Notes: generated by a model from the letters alone, not told the origin. A stretch of DNA of 51,806 nucleotides from Actinomycetes bacterium (GCA_021842145.1 JAKCBW010000003.1:1-51806), one strand, 5' to 3'. Positions 11,071-21,989 are shown, numbered from the stretch's first letter. Numbers and translations are program-made.

Positions 11071-12367
11071 ACGGACAGCCGCCCTCTTTTATGTGAGTTA
11101 GGTACTCGTCTCTGAACATCTTGATCGACACGGCGACCGAAGAAGGGATAGACGGGCCGAGCACGCAAATAGTTGTCTGTTGTGGTGGCCAGGAAACCCC
11201 GGGAACGATGTTGTCGCACAGGTCCATCAGGAGGTCAAGGTCTTCTTCCCGTCCCGCTCCAGACTCGATCCTGTTCAAAACCTTTTCTATCCAACTTCCG
11301 CCCTCACGGCAGGGGGTACACTGGCCGCACGATTCACGTGCGAAAAACTTAGAAATCCTCCAGGCGGCCCTAACCATACAGGTCGAATCGTCCATAACAA
11401 TGATCGATCCCGAACCGAGCATCGAACCTACCGCTGCGACCTCATCTTGACCAAGAACGACATCAAGCTGATCGGGCCCGAGCCAAGGGGCTGAAACCCC
11501 CCCCGGAATTATCGCCTTCAAAGAGCGCCCCGGTCGAAGGCCCCCACCGAATTCCGGATCAAAAATAATATCCCGGAAGGTGTTTTTTGCCATCTCGAGT
11601 TCATATGTGCCTGGCCGATTTACCTGGCCGGACAGGGCAAACATTCTGGTACCCCTCGAGCGTCCTCCGCCCAAATCGGTGAAGGCTGAGGCCCCGTTCT
11701 TCACAATCCACGGAAGGTTGGCGACGGTCTCGACGTTGTTGACGATCGTCGGTTGACCATAAAGCCCTATAACCGCCGGGAAGTATGGGGGTTTGATCCT
11801 TGGAAATCCCCGCTTCCCTTCCAAACTCTCGAGCAGTGCGGTCTCTTCGCCGCAGATATAGGCCCCAGCCCCTGGATGAAGAACCAAGTCGATGCTGAAG
11901 TTTGAACCAAAGATATCCCGCCCGATCGCCCCGTATTCATAGGCTTCATTTATGGCGTTTTGAACCCTCTCAAAGCCCAAAGCAAACTCACCACGTAAAA
12001 AGATGAAAACTCGAGCTGCGCCGATAGCGTAGCCAGCGATAAGTGCACCCTCGACGAGCTGATGAGGATCCGCCTCGACGAGCATATGGTCTTTAAAAGT
12101 CGCTGGCTCAGACTCATCACCATTGATCACCAGGTAACGAATGTCGGACTTTTTCAGCATCGACCATTTGCGGCCCGCTTCGAATCCGGCACCACCACGG
12201 CCCAAAAGGCTCGCCTGCATCACCTGATCACGAACATCTTCCGGATTCATCTCGAGGACCGCTTTACGCAGGCCCTGATATCCTCCATTTGCGAGATAGC
12301 CCTCCAAAGTCACATTCTTTGGGTCTTTTGCCCTCGCCGAAACAATCTTCAAAGGGGGAAGTGGCAT
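11063..12367 (-). CDS. nuoF: NADH-quinone oxidoreductase subunit F
   Basis: GRGGAGFEAGRKWS, GAGAYICGEETALLESLEG, ESCGQCTPCREG. Confidence 0.98.
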   Translation of the reverse strand: MPLPPLKIVSARAKDPKNVTLEGYLANGGYQGLRKAVLEMNPEDVRDQVMQASLLGRGGAGFEAGRKWSMLKKSDIRYLVINGDESEPATFKDHMLVEADPHQLVEGALIAGYAIGAARVFIFLRGEFALGFERVQNAINEAYEYGAIGRDIFGSNFSIDLVLHPGAGAYICGEETALLESLEGKRGFPRIKPPYFPAVIGLYGQPTIVNNVETVANLPWIVKNGASAFTDLGGGRSRGTRMFALSGQVNRPGTYELEMAKNTFRDIIFDPEFGGGLRPGRSLKAIIPGGVSAPWLGPDQLDVVLGQDEVAAVGSMLGSGSIIVMDDSTCMVRAAWRISKFFARESCGQCTPCREGGSWIEKVLNRIESGAGREEDLDLLMDLCDNIVPGVSWPPQQTTICVLGPSIPSSVAVSIKMFRDEYLTHIKEGGCPYD

Positions 12368-12369
12368 CG

Positions 12370-13014
12370 TTAGTTACTCCCCTCTTTGGACTCGGCGGCA
12401 GCCTTCGCCGCCAGCCTTTCTCCCTCTTTTGCGTCTGAGTCTCGCCTATGTCGCACAATTTCCTCAAGTGGAACGGCGATTGGATGCTTCCGTTGAACCC
12501 TAGAAAGCGTTCCATGGGGTGGAACTTCAGACTCGAGTTTGCCGGCGCTCAGGTCATCTACCAAAGTATCAAAACTGTCATTGGTCAAGGGACCGAAGAA
12601 CCTATAGTTGACCTGAAGTGCGGGGGCGTGGTCGCAGTGTGCGATGCACTCCATGTCCTCCAGGGTGAACATGCCATCGTCGGTAGTAGCACCTGTTGGG
12701 ATGCCGAGTTTTTCTTCGGCATGGGAAAGCAACTCTTCCCCACCTTGCAGAAGACAAGCAATGTTTGTACAGACGCCCACGACATACTTTCCCACCGGTT
12801 CGGTGTGGAGCATGTCGTAGAAGCTCGCAGCTCCGAGTACCTCTGCTGGGGTGGTACCGACCAGCTCGGCAATCTGAATCATCGACTCCTCGGTAAGGTA
12901 ACCATTCTGCTCCTGCGCTAGATGGCACAGAGGAATCGTCGCCGAACGCCTCTCTGGATAGAGGGCGAGGATCTGATGAGCGCGCGACTCCATCTCTTTA
13001 GTAAACCGGGACAT
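12370..13014 (-). CDS. nuoE: NADH-quinone oxidoreductase subunit E
   Basis: VGVCTNIACLLQGG...CIAHCDHAPALQVN. Confidence 0.96.
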   Translation of the reverse strand: MSRFTKEMESRAHQILALYPERRSATIPLCHLAQEQNGYLTEESMIQIAELVGTTPAEVLGAASFYDMLHTEPVGKYVVGVCTNIACLLQGGEELLSHAEEKLGIPTGATTDDGMFTLEDMECIAHCDHAPALQVNYRFFGPLTNDSFDTLVDDLSAGKLESEVPPHGTLSRVQRKHPIAVPLEEIVRHRRDSDAKEGERLAAKAAAESKEGSN

Positions 13015-14405
13015 TATCTATCTACCTCACCCATAACCGGATCGACCGAAGAAATAACAGCAACCGCGTCGGCGATGAATCCACCGTGCAGCATCGGTGG
13101 GAGACTCTGAAGATTTACAAAGGACGGTCCCCTGATGTGCATTCTGTATGGCCTCGCCGTTCCATCGGAAACAAGGTAACAACCGAGTTCACCGCGGGGA
13201 GATTCGATAGCTACGTATACCTCGCCCTCGGGCACCTTATACCCTTCGGTATAGATCTTGAAGTGATGGATCAATGCCTCCATCGACTCGTCAATACGCT
13301 TCCTTGGCGGAGGGGTTACCTTTTTGGAAGCCACCTTGTAGTCACCTTTAGGCATCTTTTCGATTATCTGGGATACGATTCGATTGGACTCGAGTATCTC
13401 ATTGAACCTAACCGCATATCTGTCGAAGGTATCACCGACGCTTCCAACGACCACATCAAAATCAACCTGGTCGTAAGCGAGGTACGGAATGTCCTTTCGG
13501 AGATCCCACGGTACGCCGGTAGACCTCAGTACCGGTCCAGTGGCCGAGAGTGCGATCGCCTGTTCCTGGGTAATAACACCGACTCCGTCGACCCTTGCCC
13601 GAAAGATCGGCTGACCCGTCAGTACTTGGTCATACTCCTTCAAGCGCTGGGGTACATTTTCGACGATAGCGAGAACGTCGTCTTCCCACCCGTCAGGAAG
13701 GTCCGCAGCCACTCCCCCAGGGCGAATGTAATTGTGATTCATTCGGAGCCCGGTCACCTTCTCAAAGAACGAGAGGATCATCTCACGATCCCTGAAGCCA
13801 TAGATCATCATCGAGGTTGAGCCGAGGTCCATGCCGTTGGTTGCCATCCACATGAGATGGGAACTCATCCGGTTCAACTCAACCATGAGCATACGGATCC
13901 AAGTAGCTCTTTCTGGAAGCTCAAGCCCCAAAAGAGCCTCTGTGGCCAGTGAGAAAACAAGTTCGTTGTGCAGCGGAGAGAGGTAGTCCATCCTGGTTAC
14001 ATTTGTCGAACCTTGGAGGTAGGTGAGACCTTCGGCGGTCTTCTCCATGCCGGTGTGGAGGTATCCGATAACCGGCTTGGTCCTTAGGACGGTCTCCCCT
14101 TCCAACTCCATCATGATCCTCAAGACGCCGTGTGTCGAGGGATGCTGCGGACCCATGTTGATGATCATCGTCTGATCCTCAGAGGTCTCAATATTGATAT
14201 CCCCAGGATCTAATTCGATACCCTCAGGAAGCCGCAGTGCAGCTCCAAATTCTTTGCTCAGCTCCTCGGTCTTTGTCGAGGAGCGAGGCCCCATCTCCTG
14301 GGCGCCTTCGGAAGTCTCTGCGATCAATCCCGGCTCGGCCTCTTGATATCGGGCCTCTTCATCGGGATGCTTGTGAGGTCCACCTGGTGTGTGAATAGTA
14401 GTCAT
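13014..14405 (-). CDS. nuoD: NADH-quinone oxidoreductase subunit D
   Basis: NMGPQHPSTHGVLRI, GYLHTGMEKTAE, ESPRGELGCYLVSDG. Confidence 0.97.
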   Translation of the reverse strand: MTTIHTPGGPHKHPDEEARYQEAEPGLIAETSEGAQEMGPRSSTKTEELSKEFGAALRLPEGIELDPGDINIETSEDQTMIINMGPQHPSTHGVLRIMMELEGETVLRTKPVIGYLHTGMEKTAEGLTYLQGSTNVTRMDYLSPLHNELVFSLATEALLGLELPERATWIRMLMVELNRMSSHLMWMATNGMDLGSTSMMIYGFRDREMILSFFEKVTGLRMNHNYIRPGGVAADLPDGWEDDVLAIVENVPQRLKEYDQVLTGQPIFRARVDGVGVITQEQAIALSATGPVLRSTGVPWDLRKDIPYLAYDQVDFDVVVGSVGDTFDRYAVRFNEILESNRIVSQIIEKMPKGDYKVASKKVTPPPRKRIDESMEALIHHFKIYTEGYKVPEGEVYVAIESPRGELGCYLVSDGTARPYRMHIRGPSFVNLQSLPPMLHGGFIADAVAVISSVDPVMGEVDR

Positions 14406-14845
14406 CGGGTCCTTTTAACCTCTTTGAACTGCACCGGTATACGGCCTACCGAATAGTCCTTACGTAATGGATGCCCCTCCCAATCCTGTGGAAGGAGAAT
14501 TCGTGTGGGGTCCGGATGTCCTTTGAACCTGATCCCAAGGAGGTCATAAGCTTCTCTCTCCATCGCTTCCACCCCAGGATAAAGGGGGAAGAGTGAATCG
14601 ACCTCGGGATCCGATTCGGGCACAGGAACCCTCAGTCTGAGTCTTTTTTTCATCGACATCGAAGTCAATGAGACGACAACCTCAAATCGCTCCCTGATGA
14701 CTCCTTCGGACAACGCTCTGTCGACATGATCGAGATAGTCAACTGCACAAAGGTCAGAGAGGAGATTGTAACCATCCTCCTTCAAACCGGCCACCGTCTG
14801 AAAATAGCTATCCCTCTCGACAAAAGTGGAATCGAGATCTGACAC
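14402..14845 (-). CDS. nuoC: NADH-quinone oxidoreductase subunit C
   Basis: EREAYDLLGIRFKGHPDPTRILLPQDWEGHPLRKDY. Confidence 0.96.
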   Translation of the reverse strand: MSDLDSTFVERDSYFQTVAGLKEDGYNLLSDLCAVDYLDHVDRALSEGVIRERFEVVVSLTSMSMKKRLRLRVPVPESDPEVDSLFPLYPGVEAMEREAYDLLGIRFKGHPDPTRILLPQDWEGHPLRKDYSVGRIPVQFKEVKRTR

Positions 14846-15438
14846 TACCGCTCACCTCCGGCAGAGGATGATCCGACAATGGTCACACTCGAACGGCCCG
14901 GAGAAGCTAACTTGCTAAGTTCTGGGGCCTCAAGCTGCAGACCAGCGCCTCTACCAGAGATCTCACGACGCTTAGTAATCTCACCGGATCGGATCATTGA
15001 ATGCAGCGTCAAAATCGCGTGCATCAAAGTTTCAGGTCCTGGCGGACACCCCGGCGCATAGACATCCACGGGGACAATCTGATCAACGCCTTGGACGATT
15101 GCGTAATTATTGAACATTCCGCCCGTCGAAGCGCAGACTCCCATTGAAATCACCCACTTGGGCTCCATCATCTGGTCGTAAACCTGGCGTAACACCGGCG
15201 CCATCTTCTGGGAAACCCTACCGGCGACGATCATCAAGTCCGCTTGGCGCGGAGATGCCCTAAAGACCTCCATCCCAAATCGTGCCAAGTCGAAGTCTGC
15301 CGCACCGGCCGACATCATCTCTATGGCACAACAGGCCAAACCGAAGGTAGCGGGCCACACAGAGTTTTGCCTCGCCCACTTGACTAAATTCTCGACCGTT
15401 CCAGTTAGGAAGTTATGGTTGAGCTCTTCTAATCCCAA
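14845..15438 (-). CDS. nuoB: NADH-quinone oxidoreductase subunit B
   Basis: LACCAIEMM...[37 protein letters not shown]. Confidence 0.98.
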   Translation of the reverse strand: MGLEELNHNFLTGTVENLVKWARQNSVWPATFGLACCAIEMMSAGAADFDLARFGMEVFRASPRQADLMIVAGRVSQKMAPVLRQVYDQMMEPKWVISMGVCASTGGMFNNYAIVQGVDQIVPVDVYAPGCPPGPETLMHAILTLHSMIRSGEITKRREISGRGAGLQLEAPELSKLASPGRSSVTIVGSSSAGGER

Positions 15439-15454
15439 TCTGAAATCTCCTCAA

Positions 15455-15919
15455 TCACGCAGCCGACTCGGCGGTTACCGCCGACTCGGTGCCTTGGATC
15501 TGTGCATCTGATGGCAGAGAAGCCTTCTTCGGTCCCCAGTTCAACGCCCCGTTTGAAATCAGGTATAAAAAGGAGACGAAGACGGTCACTCCAAAAATCA
15601 CCATCTCCACTAGTCCAAAAGTAGAAAGCTGCCTGTATATCACCGCCCAGGGATACAGGAAGATAATTTCTATATCGAAAACGATAAAGATCATGGCTAT
15701 CAAGTAGAACCTGATAGGAAAGCGTTCCACCGGCTCAACCGATGGAACTATCCCACACTCGTATGGTGCCCTCTTTGCCGCAGTCGGTCGCTGAGGCGCC
15801 AAAAGACCCGAGGCGACAAATGAGCCAGCTGCAAAAAGTGCCGAAAGCACCGCCATAATCAGAATCGGCAGGTACTGTGCCACGAGACCTCGCTTAAATT
15901 CATACCAACCAAAACGCAA
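15455..15919 (-). CDS. nuoA: NADH-quinone oxidoreductase subunit A
   Basis: YECGIVP...RFPIRFYLIAMIFIVFDIEIIFLYPWAV. Confidence 0.96.
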   Translation of the reverse strand: MRFGWYEFKRGLVAQYLPILIMAVLSALFAAGSFVASGLLAPQRPTAAKRAPYECGIVPSVEPVERFPIRFYLIAMIFIVFDIEIIFLYPWAVIYRQLSTFGLVEMVIFGVTVFVSFLYLISNGALNWGPKKASLPSDAQIQGTESAVTAESAA

Positions 15920-16076
15920 CGGAAATTTCCGTTCGACATAAACCCTAACCTACCGCCACCCGTGTTACCCACCTACAACGGGCGTTCGATAAATCTTTGT
16001 CGAAACTAGGCCAAGTTTCCAAATCCGCTTGCACAATAAGTTCACTTTGGCCAAATGAACCATTTGCCCTTAATCT

Positions 16077-17336
16077 ATGTGGGTGACGAACGAAAGCTTG
16101 CATGCAGAGGTACTTATCATCGGAGGGGGTCCCTCGGGGTCTTCAGCCGCATATTGGCTGGCCATGAGGGGTATTGATGTCTCAGTTATTGAAAAAAAGA
16201 CTTTCCCGCGAGAAAAAACCTGCGGTGACGGTCTGACGCCAAGATCGGTAAAACAGCTCGAATCGATGGGAATGTCAGATTTTCTTTCCACCAAACATCG
16301 CTATATCGGATTAAGATCTGTCGGATTCGGAAAAACGATGGAGCTTCCGTGGCCTAATCATCCCGATTTCCCAAGTTACGGTTATGTCGTGACACGGAGC
16401 GATCTGGACTTGGCCGTGGCGTCGAATTCGCAGGGAGTCGGGGCAAAGTATCTTTTCGGAGCTGAGGTCTCTTCCGTGGTCCTCGACGACCACGGAGCAA
16501 TTGATCATGTCGTTGTGTCGGACAAGAGCGATGGGTCGAAGTTCACCGCAAGTGCGGATTACTACATTGTCGCCGATGGAGCAAATTCAAGAGTTGGCCG
16601 GGCCCTCGGGGCAGCCAGGCGAAAAGGGGAGCCAATCGGGCTCGCAATTCGCACCTACCACAGCAGCCCGCGGCACGATGACAACTACATCGAATCCCAG
16701 CTCGAAGTGAGGGATGAGAGCGGAAGGGTTATGCCCGGCTATGGCTGGATCTTTCCCCTCGGAGACGGACGGGTCAATGTCGGATTCGGACTCTTGACCA
16801 ATCGATCTAGGTGGAAGTCGATAAATACTTCCAATGAGCTCAACCGTTACATAGCCGCCGCGCCGGGTTACTGGGCGTTATCGAAGGATTCGGAGTTGCG
16901 GCCTCCAACGGGGGGCAAACTCCCAATGGGACACTCTATCGAGCCCATCTCTGGCAGGAACTTCCTGGTCATTGGTGATGCCGCAGCCTCGATCAACCCA
17001 TTCAATGGCGAAGGTATCTCCTATGGATACGAGACCGGCCGAATCGCCGCCGACCTCCTCACGAGGTGCATTGAAGAAAAAGATCCGACGAATATAGCCG
17101 AATATTCACAAATCATGCAGGACCGCTACGGGCTCTATTACAAAGCTGGACAACACTTTGTGAACTTAATAGCTAACCCAAAAATTCTCTCTTTGACCGT
17201 TTGGGCCGGAATGCACTCCGCTCCGCTCATGGCAACCGTACTCCGAATCATGGCCAACCTTCTCCGGGAGGACAAAAAGGGCGCACCCGAACTGATCTAC
17301 GAAACGGCGATCAAGGTTGCTTCAAAGATTCCATGA
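16077..17336 (+). CDS. Geranylgeranyl reductase family FAD-dependent oxidoreductase (menaquinone-chain reductase-like)
   Basis: VLIIGGGPSGSSAAYWLA, KTCGDGLTPRSV, GWIFPLGDGRVNVGFG, LVIGDAAASINPFNGEGISYGYETG. Confidence 0.88.
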   Translation: MWVTNESLHAEVLIIGGGPSGSSAAYWLAMRGIDVSVIEKKTFPREKTCGDGLTPRSVKQLESMGMSDFLSTKHRYIGLRSVGFGKTMELPWPNHPDFPSYGYVVTRSDLDLAVASNSQGVGAKYLFGAEVSSVVLDDHGAIDHVVVSDKSDGSKFTASADYYIVADGANSRVGRALGAARRKGEPIGLAIRTYHSSPRHDDNYIESQLEVRDESGRVMPGYGWIFPLGDGRVNVGFGLLTNRSRWKSINTSNELNRYIAAAPGYWALSKDSELRPPTGGKLPMGHSIEPISGRNFLVIGDAAASINPFNGEGISYGYETGRIAADLLTRCIEEKDPTNIAEYSQIMQDRYGLYYKAGQHFVNLIANPKILSLTVWAGMHSAPLMATVLRIMANLLREDKKGAPELIYETAIKVASKIP

Positions 17337-17403
17337 TTCGCTTCTTGAGTGACTGCCTTACTGACTGACCGAGTTCCCCTCCAGGTGGAGCCTAAAATAG
17401 CCT

Positions 17404-18699
17404 TCAGAGTTTCTTGCTCGCCGAGAAGTACTTGTCTCGGGCCTCCTTTGCCGCGGCTTGAGTAATGTCAATGGTCCGATCCAACTGTTCCCAGTCGTGG
17501 CTCAGGCCGACAAAAATGGCCTCATACGGCCCAGGTGCTAGCGCTACTCCCCTGTTCAGCATGGCGTGAAAGAAGTAGGGGTAGACCCCTTTGGAGACGC
17601 TCGCCCTCGCCTGTTCAAAGTTTCCCACTGGAGCCAAACCGAAAAACAGGCTGAACAAGGGGCCGTGTCGCTGTGCCACGACCTCCAGGTCAACTTCTAG
17701 CATCACCTTTTCCATGCCAGCTGCGAGGTACTTGGCCCTCCCCTCAAGCATCAGATAGCTAGCCGGCTCAAGCAGACGCAAAACGGTCGATCCCGCAGCA
17801 GTCGCCACCGGATTCCCCGAGAGGGTCCCGGCTTGATAGACCGGACCAACTGGAGCGAGTACCTCCATGACATCCGATCTTCCACCGACAGCTCCAATAG
17901 GCAGACCACCACCGATTACCTTGCCAAAGGTATAAAGGTCGGCTACGACGCCAAAGTTTTCCTCTGCACCGCCAAATGCGATCCGAAACCCAGTGATTAC
18001 TTCATCGAAGATAAGTAGGGCTCCAACTCGATCACATTCCGCCCTTAGTCCGGCCAAAAAACCATCTTGCGGTGGCACCAGGCCCATATTTGCCGCCACC
18101 GGCTCGACAATTACCGCTGCGATGGTCTCGTCCAATTCCGGCACTACGTTGTAAGGAAGTACTACGGTCGATGAGGCCATTGATGCAGGAACTCCACCAG
18201 AATCCGGAACAGCCATGTTTGCCACACCCGACCCGGCGTGTACAAGGAGACCATCGGAATGGCCGTGGTAGCAGCCGTCAAATTTGACTATCTTGTCCCG
18301 CTTTGTAAAACCTCGTGCGATGCGAATAGCGGTCATCGTCGCCTCAGTTCCCGAAGAAGTTAGCCTAAGCATTTCGACACCGGCCACTCTCGAGGATATG
18401 AGCTGAGCAAGTTCTAGTTCACCTGGAGTTGGAGCGCCGTAGGATGTCCCCTTAGCGGCGGCTTCGGTAATAGCCGAGGTAACTCGGGGATCAGCGTGGC
18501 CTAGGATGATCGCCCCATATGACTGGACGTAGTCGATATATCGCTTGCCCTCCACGTCGAAAACGAACGGTCCGCTTGCCTTCTCCACGACGTAGGGTGT
18601 TCCGCCCACGGATCCAAAGGACCTCACCGGCGAATTTACGCCACCGGGCATCAGTCTGCTTGAAGCCTCGAAGAGCTCTATATTGGTCAACATTTCCAT
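17404..18699 (-). CDS. hemL: Glutamate-1-semialdehyde 2,1-aminomutase
   Basis: MPGGVNSPVRSFGSVGG, CYHGHSD, LIFDEVITGFR, YTFGKVIGGGLP. Confidence 0.97.
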   Translation of the reverse strand: MEMLTNIELFEASSRLMPGGVNSPVRSFGSVGGTPYVVEKASGPFVFDVEGKRYIDYVQSYGAIILGHADPRVTSAITEAAAKGTSYGAPTPGELELAQLISSRVAGVEMLRLTSSGTEATMTAIRIARGFTKRDKIVKFDGCYHGHSDGLLVHAGSGVANMAVPDSGGVPASMASSTVVLPYNVVPELDETIAAVIVEPVAANMGLVPPQDGFLAGLRAECDRVGALLIFDEVITGFRIAFGGAEENFGVVADLYTFGKVIGGGLPIGAVGGRSDVMEVLAPVGPVYQAGTLSGNPVATAAGSTVLRLLEPASYLMLEGRAKYLAAGMEKVMLEVDLEVVAQRHGPLFSLFFGLAPVGNFEQARASVSKGVYPYFFHAMLNRGVALAPGPYEAIFVGLSHDWEQLDRTIDITQAAAKEARDKYFSASKKL

Positions 18700-18803
18700 T
18701 CCAGGGAGTCTCGTCTCTTGCAGTAGTGGTTCAGAGCAACATCAATCCTAAGATCTGATCAAGAGCACCATGGCTTCACTAGGACCAAATCAGCTAGCCA
18801 TCC

Positions 18804-19781
18804 TCAGTTAAAATGAGTCAGCACCTCTTTAGCGAAATAACTCAAAATCAAGTCTGCACCAGCCCGTTTTATAGCAACTAGCTGCTCCACGGCGACGCTA
18901 AGTCCATCTATGTATCCCGCCTGGTCGGCCGCCTTTACCATCGCATACTCACCCGACACCTGATATGCCGCCACGGGCAAAGAGGTCCTCGCTTTAACGA
19001 GCGAGATGATATCTAGGTAGGTCAGAGCCGGCTTGACCATCAGTGCATCCGCACCCTCTGCCTCGTCGAGAAATGCCTCTAAAATCGCCTCTTTGGAACG
19101 CCGATAGTCCTGCTGATAACCTTTACGATCCCCACCGCCTTCGATCTCCACCTCTACGGCATCTCTGAAGGGACCATAAAGCGACGAAGCATATTTGACC
19201 GAATATGCCAGTATGCCAACATTGGATTTGCCGCTGTGGTCGAGTGCGCTTCTAATCTTGCCGACTTGTCCATCCATCATCCCTGATGGCGCCACAAAAT
19301 CTACCCCGGCGTCGGCCTGAGCCACGGCTACTCGCCCATAGAGGTCGAGGGTAGGGTCGTTCTCAACGCGCCCACCATTGAATACACCGCAATGCCCATG
19401 GGAGGTGTACTCGTCTAGACAAAGGTCGGCGAAGACAACTAAGTCGTCCCCGAAGCTCGCTTTAAGCTCCGAAATTGCGAGCTGGGCTATTCCGTCCTCC
19501 GCCCAAGCTTGCGATCCCAGTTCATCTTTTTGCTGCGGAATTCCAAATAGGATCACTGCCTTCACGCCGAGGGCCATCTCTTCTTCGACTTCTTTTTTCA
19601 GAGAATCGACACTGTGTTGAAATATCCCTGGGAGGGAGCGAATCTCCCTCTTTTCGCTCAGGCCCTCGCGAACAAAAAATGGAACGACAAAATCGCTGGC
19701 ATTCAAGGAGACCTCTGAAAATAGGTCTCTAATCGCCGCCGTGGTCCGGAGCCTTCGGGGTCTTTGATTGGGAAAGGTCAT
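18804..19781 (-). CDS. hemB: Delta-aminolevulinic acid dehydratase (likely start MTFPNQRP; the listed ORF extends to 19883)
   Basis: RPRRLRTTAAIRDLFSEVSL, DLCLDEYTSHGHCGV, DFVAPSGMMDG, DALMVKPALTYLDI. Confidence 0.95.
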   Translation of the reverse strand: MTFPNQRPRRLRTTAAIRDLFSEVSLNASDFVVPFFVREGLSEKREIRSLPGIFQHSVDSLKKEVEEEMALGVKAVILFGIPQQKDELGSQAWAEDGIAQLAISELKASFGDDLVVFADLCLDEYTSHGHCGVFNGGRVENDPTLDLYGRVAVAQADAGVDFVAPSGMMDGQVGKIRSALDHSGKSNVGILAYSVKYASSLYGPFRDAVEVEIEGGGDRKGYQQDYRRSKEAILEAFLDEAEGADALMVKPALTYLDIISLVKARTSLPVAAYQVSGEYAMVKAADQAGYIDGLSVAVEQLVAIKRAGADLILSYFAKEVLTHFN

Positions 19782-19845
19782 ATCTCCTAGCCTAGAGCAG
19801 ATTACAGACCGAGCTTTAACCGACCCTCGCTCTTCGTCGAAGCCA

Positions 19846-21333
19846 TCACTTTTGGATAGATTTCCACCATTCGATAGTGGCATCGCAGAGACCCGTAAGG
19901 TCGAATCTAATGGCCTCGAAGGTCACGTCGATTCCCAGAGAGCGTGCGGCATCCGAGGTGATTGGTCCGATCGAACCGACAGCTTTAGGTAGAGCGTCCC
20001 TTCCAAAACGGTCTATAAATCCCTTTACGCTGGATCCGGAGGTAAAGGTCACTAGGTGCGCCGTGCTAATCTGTTCCAAATCGAATTCACCTGCTGCTGA
20101 GACTGTCTGGTATGCCTCTACGACATCGACCTGCCAGCCCTTCTCCGAAAGCCCTGCGGTAACTACTTCCCTCGCCACCTTTGCCCTAGGGAAAAGCACC
20201 CTCCCTGGACCTAGTGGGAACTCACCAACCAAAGCCTCGCCCACCGATCTACTCGGGATGAGATCTACCCCGATCGCATGCGAGCGAACTTCCGATTCCG
20301 TAGCCGGTCCAACCGTAGCTATCTTTATACCCGCCAGCTTCCTTAGGTCAGGAATGCGTTGTAGGAACCTGGCTGCGGCGTTTTGGGAGGTGAAAACGAC
20401 CCAATCGTATTTGGAAAGAGACCTGATCGCGTCGTCCATGGCCAACCCATCGTCCGACGGAGGGGCGATCTCGATTGATGCCGCCCGTATGACGCTCGCG
20501 CCAAGCTGAGAAAATCGTCTCTCTGCTTCGCTCTGCGAACTCCCCTCGGCACGGGTAACGACGACCCTCAGTCCGGCAAGAGGACGGGGTTCGAACCAAT
20601 TCAGATCGAGGGTATTGACCCACCCGATAATGATTACCGCCGGCGAGACCACCTTTGCCTCCCCTAGCTCGTCGAGGGTCACCGACACTTTTACCTGGTC
20701 AGACCTTGTCCCCCAAGTTATAGCACTCACCGGGGTTTTGGGATCCATACCAGCTTCGATCAAACCGGAAGATATTTCCTTTCGGTGTGCTACCCCCATG
20801 AGAAAGATCAGGGTACCGCCGAGGTTGGCCAGCGACTGCCAATCGAATGCCAGCGGCCCGGCGTCTTTCGAATGCCCAGCTAGCACCGTGAACGAACTTG
20901 CAATCCCCCTATGGGTAACCGGAATACCTCCGTAGGTCGGTACGGCGACAGCTGATGTAACCCCCGGAACGACTTCGAAGCGAATCCCCTCAGCGATGAG
21001 TGCCAGAGCTTCCTCGCCGCCCCTTCCGAAAACGAATGGATCGCCACCTTTAAGTCGGACCACCTTTTGATGCCTCTTCGCAGCACTGATCAAGACTTCG
21101 GTCACTTTTTCCTGTGACATCGGCCTCGACGGCCTCTTACCTACGTCGATCAGTTCAGCGTCTCCTCGACACATTCTCAATATGGACTCTTCGACCAGGT
21201 AGTCATAGACCACTGCATCAGCGCTTCGGATAAGTTCCGCTGCCCGCAGCGTCAACAGGTCGGGATCTCCCGGACCCGCTCCAACCAGGAATACGGTAGC
21301 TCGCTTTTCGGTGCTTGGTCTCTCATTCTCCAC
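19846..21333 (-). CDS. cobA-hemD: Fused uroporphyrinogen-III C-methyltransferase / uroporphyrinogen-III synthase
   Basis: N-term [31 protein letters not shown]...[19 protein letters not shown]-term HemD-like domain. Confidence 0.93.
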   Translation of the reverse strand: MENERPSTEKRATVFLVGAGPGDPDLLTLRAAELIRSADAVVYDYLVEESILRMCRGDAELIDVGKRPSRPMSQEKVTEVLISAAKRHQKVVRLKGGDPFVFGRGGEEALALIAEGIRFEVVPGVTSAVAVPTYGGIPVTHRGIASSFTVLAGHSKDAGPLAFDWQSLANLGGTLIFLMGVAHRKEISSGLIEAGMDPKTPVSAITWGTRSDQVKVSVTLDELGEAKVVSPAVIIIGWVNTLDLNWFEPRPLAGLRVVVTRAEGSSQSEAERRFSQLGASVIRAASIEIAPPSDDGLAMDDAIRSLSKYDWVVFTSQNAAARFLQRIPDLRKLAGIKIATVGPATESEVRSHAIGVDLIPSRSVGEALVGEFPLGPGRVLFPRAKVAREVVTAGLSEKGWQVDVVEAYQTVSAAGEFDLEQISTAHLVTFTSGSSVKGFIDRFGRDALPKAVGSIGPITSDAARSLGIDVTFEAIRFDLTGLCDATIEWWKSIQK

Positions 21334-21989
21334 CCACCCAAGGCTAGGCGGTACCGACAGCTACGGGTTTAGCTTCCAACCGCGAATAACAGAGGGTAAC
21401 GCCTGCGACTTACTAGCTAAGTGGCCAACTTGGTGGTCGACGCTGGGCGACACGGCCCCCTTGGGGTCCAAGCAGGGATAGCGGCGATCTTTGCATTGTG
21501 GTCTTTCAGGACCCACTGCCTCGTGAGATCTTTCCAGAGGTTGCTCGGGGTGGCCTAATCGTGGGCCATTTGTGGTCTATTTAGATTCTGACCAGCAAAT
21601 TTCAGCAGCTCAACAATCCATCACGGCGCCTGATGACGAAAGGATCATCTATCGCCAGACGCTCCAAGATACGACTCCAGTTGGTAGCGAGCGAGACTAT
21701 TATCGACGCCAAAGACCATCCGAGTTGCGCCTTCCGACCCCCAGAAACAGCTCCCTATTAGGTATTAGATGCATGTCCCGAATGTGCCCGCCTTGGTATC
21801 AAGTCAGGTTCGGGCGATCCCTCTTTGAAGCCGAGGGGAAACCTCCATCGAATCTTGCTGATCGACGATGAATGCACCTTTCGGCCAGTGGCAAGGAGGA
21901 ATGGGACGGAGAAACAGACGATCGGCTCACCGCTTGGTCACCAGGCAAGGAGTTTATTGGGCCGCCGAAGAATCAAAATCCACCTCAAA

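Noticed and set aside
13086-13820. 244-aa plus-strand ORF
   Set aside because: Antisense to nuoD, which has unambiguous motifs; no domain in the translation
19877-20509. 210-aa plus-strand ORF
   Set aside because: Antisense to the hemD domain of the cobA-hemD fusion
20586-20600. tRNA T-loop-like GGGGTTCGAACCAAT
   Set aside because: Lies in cobA-hemD coding sequence (LNWFEPRP) with no acceptor or anticodon arms
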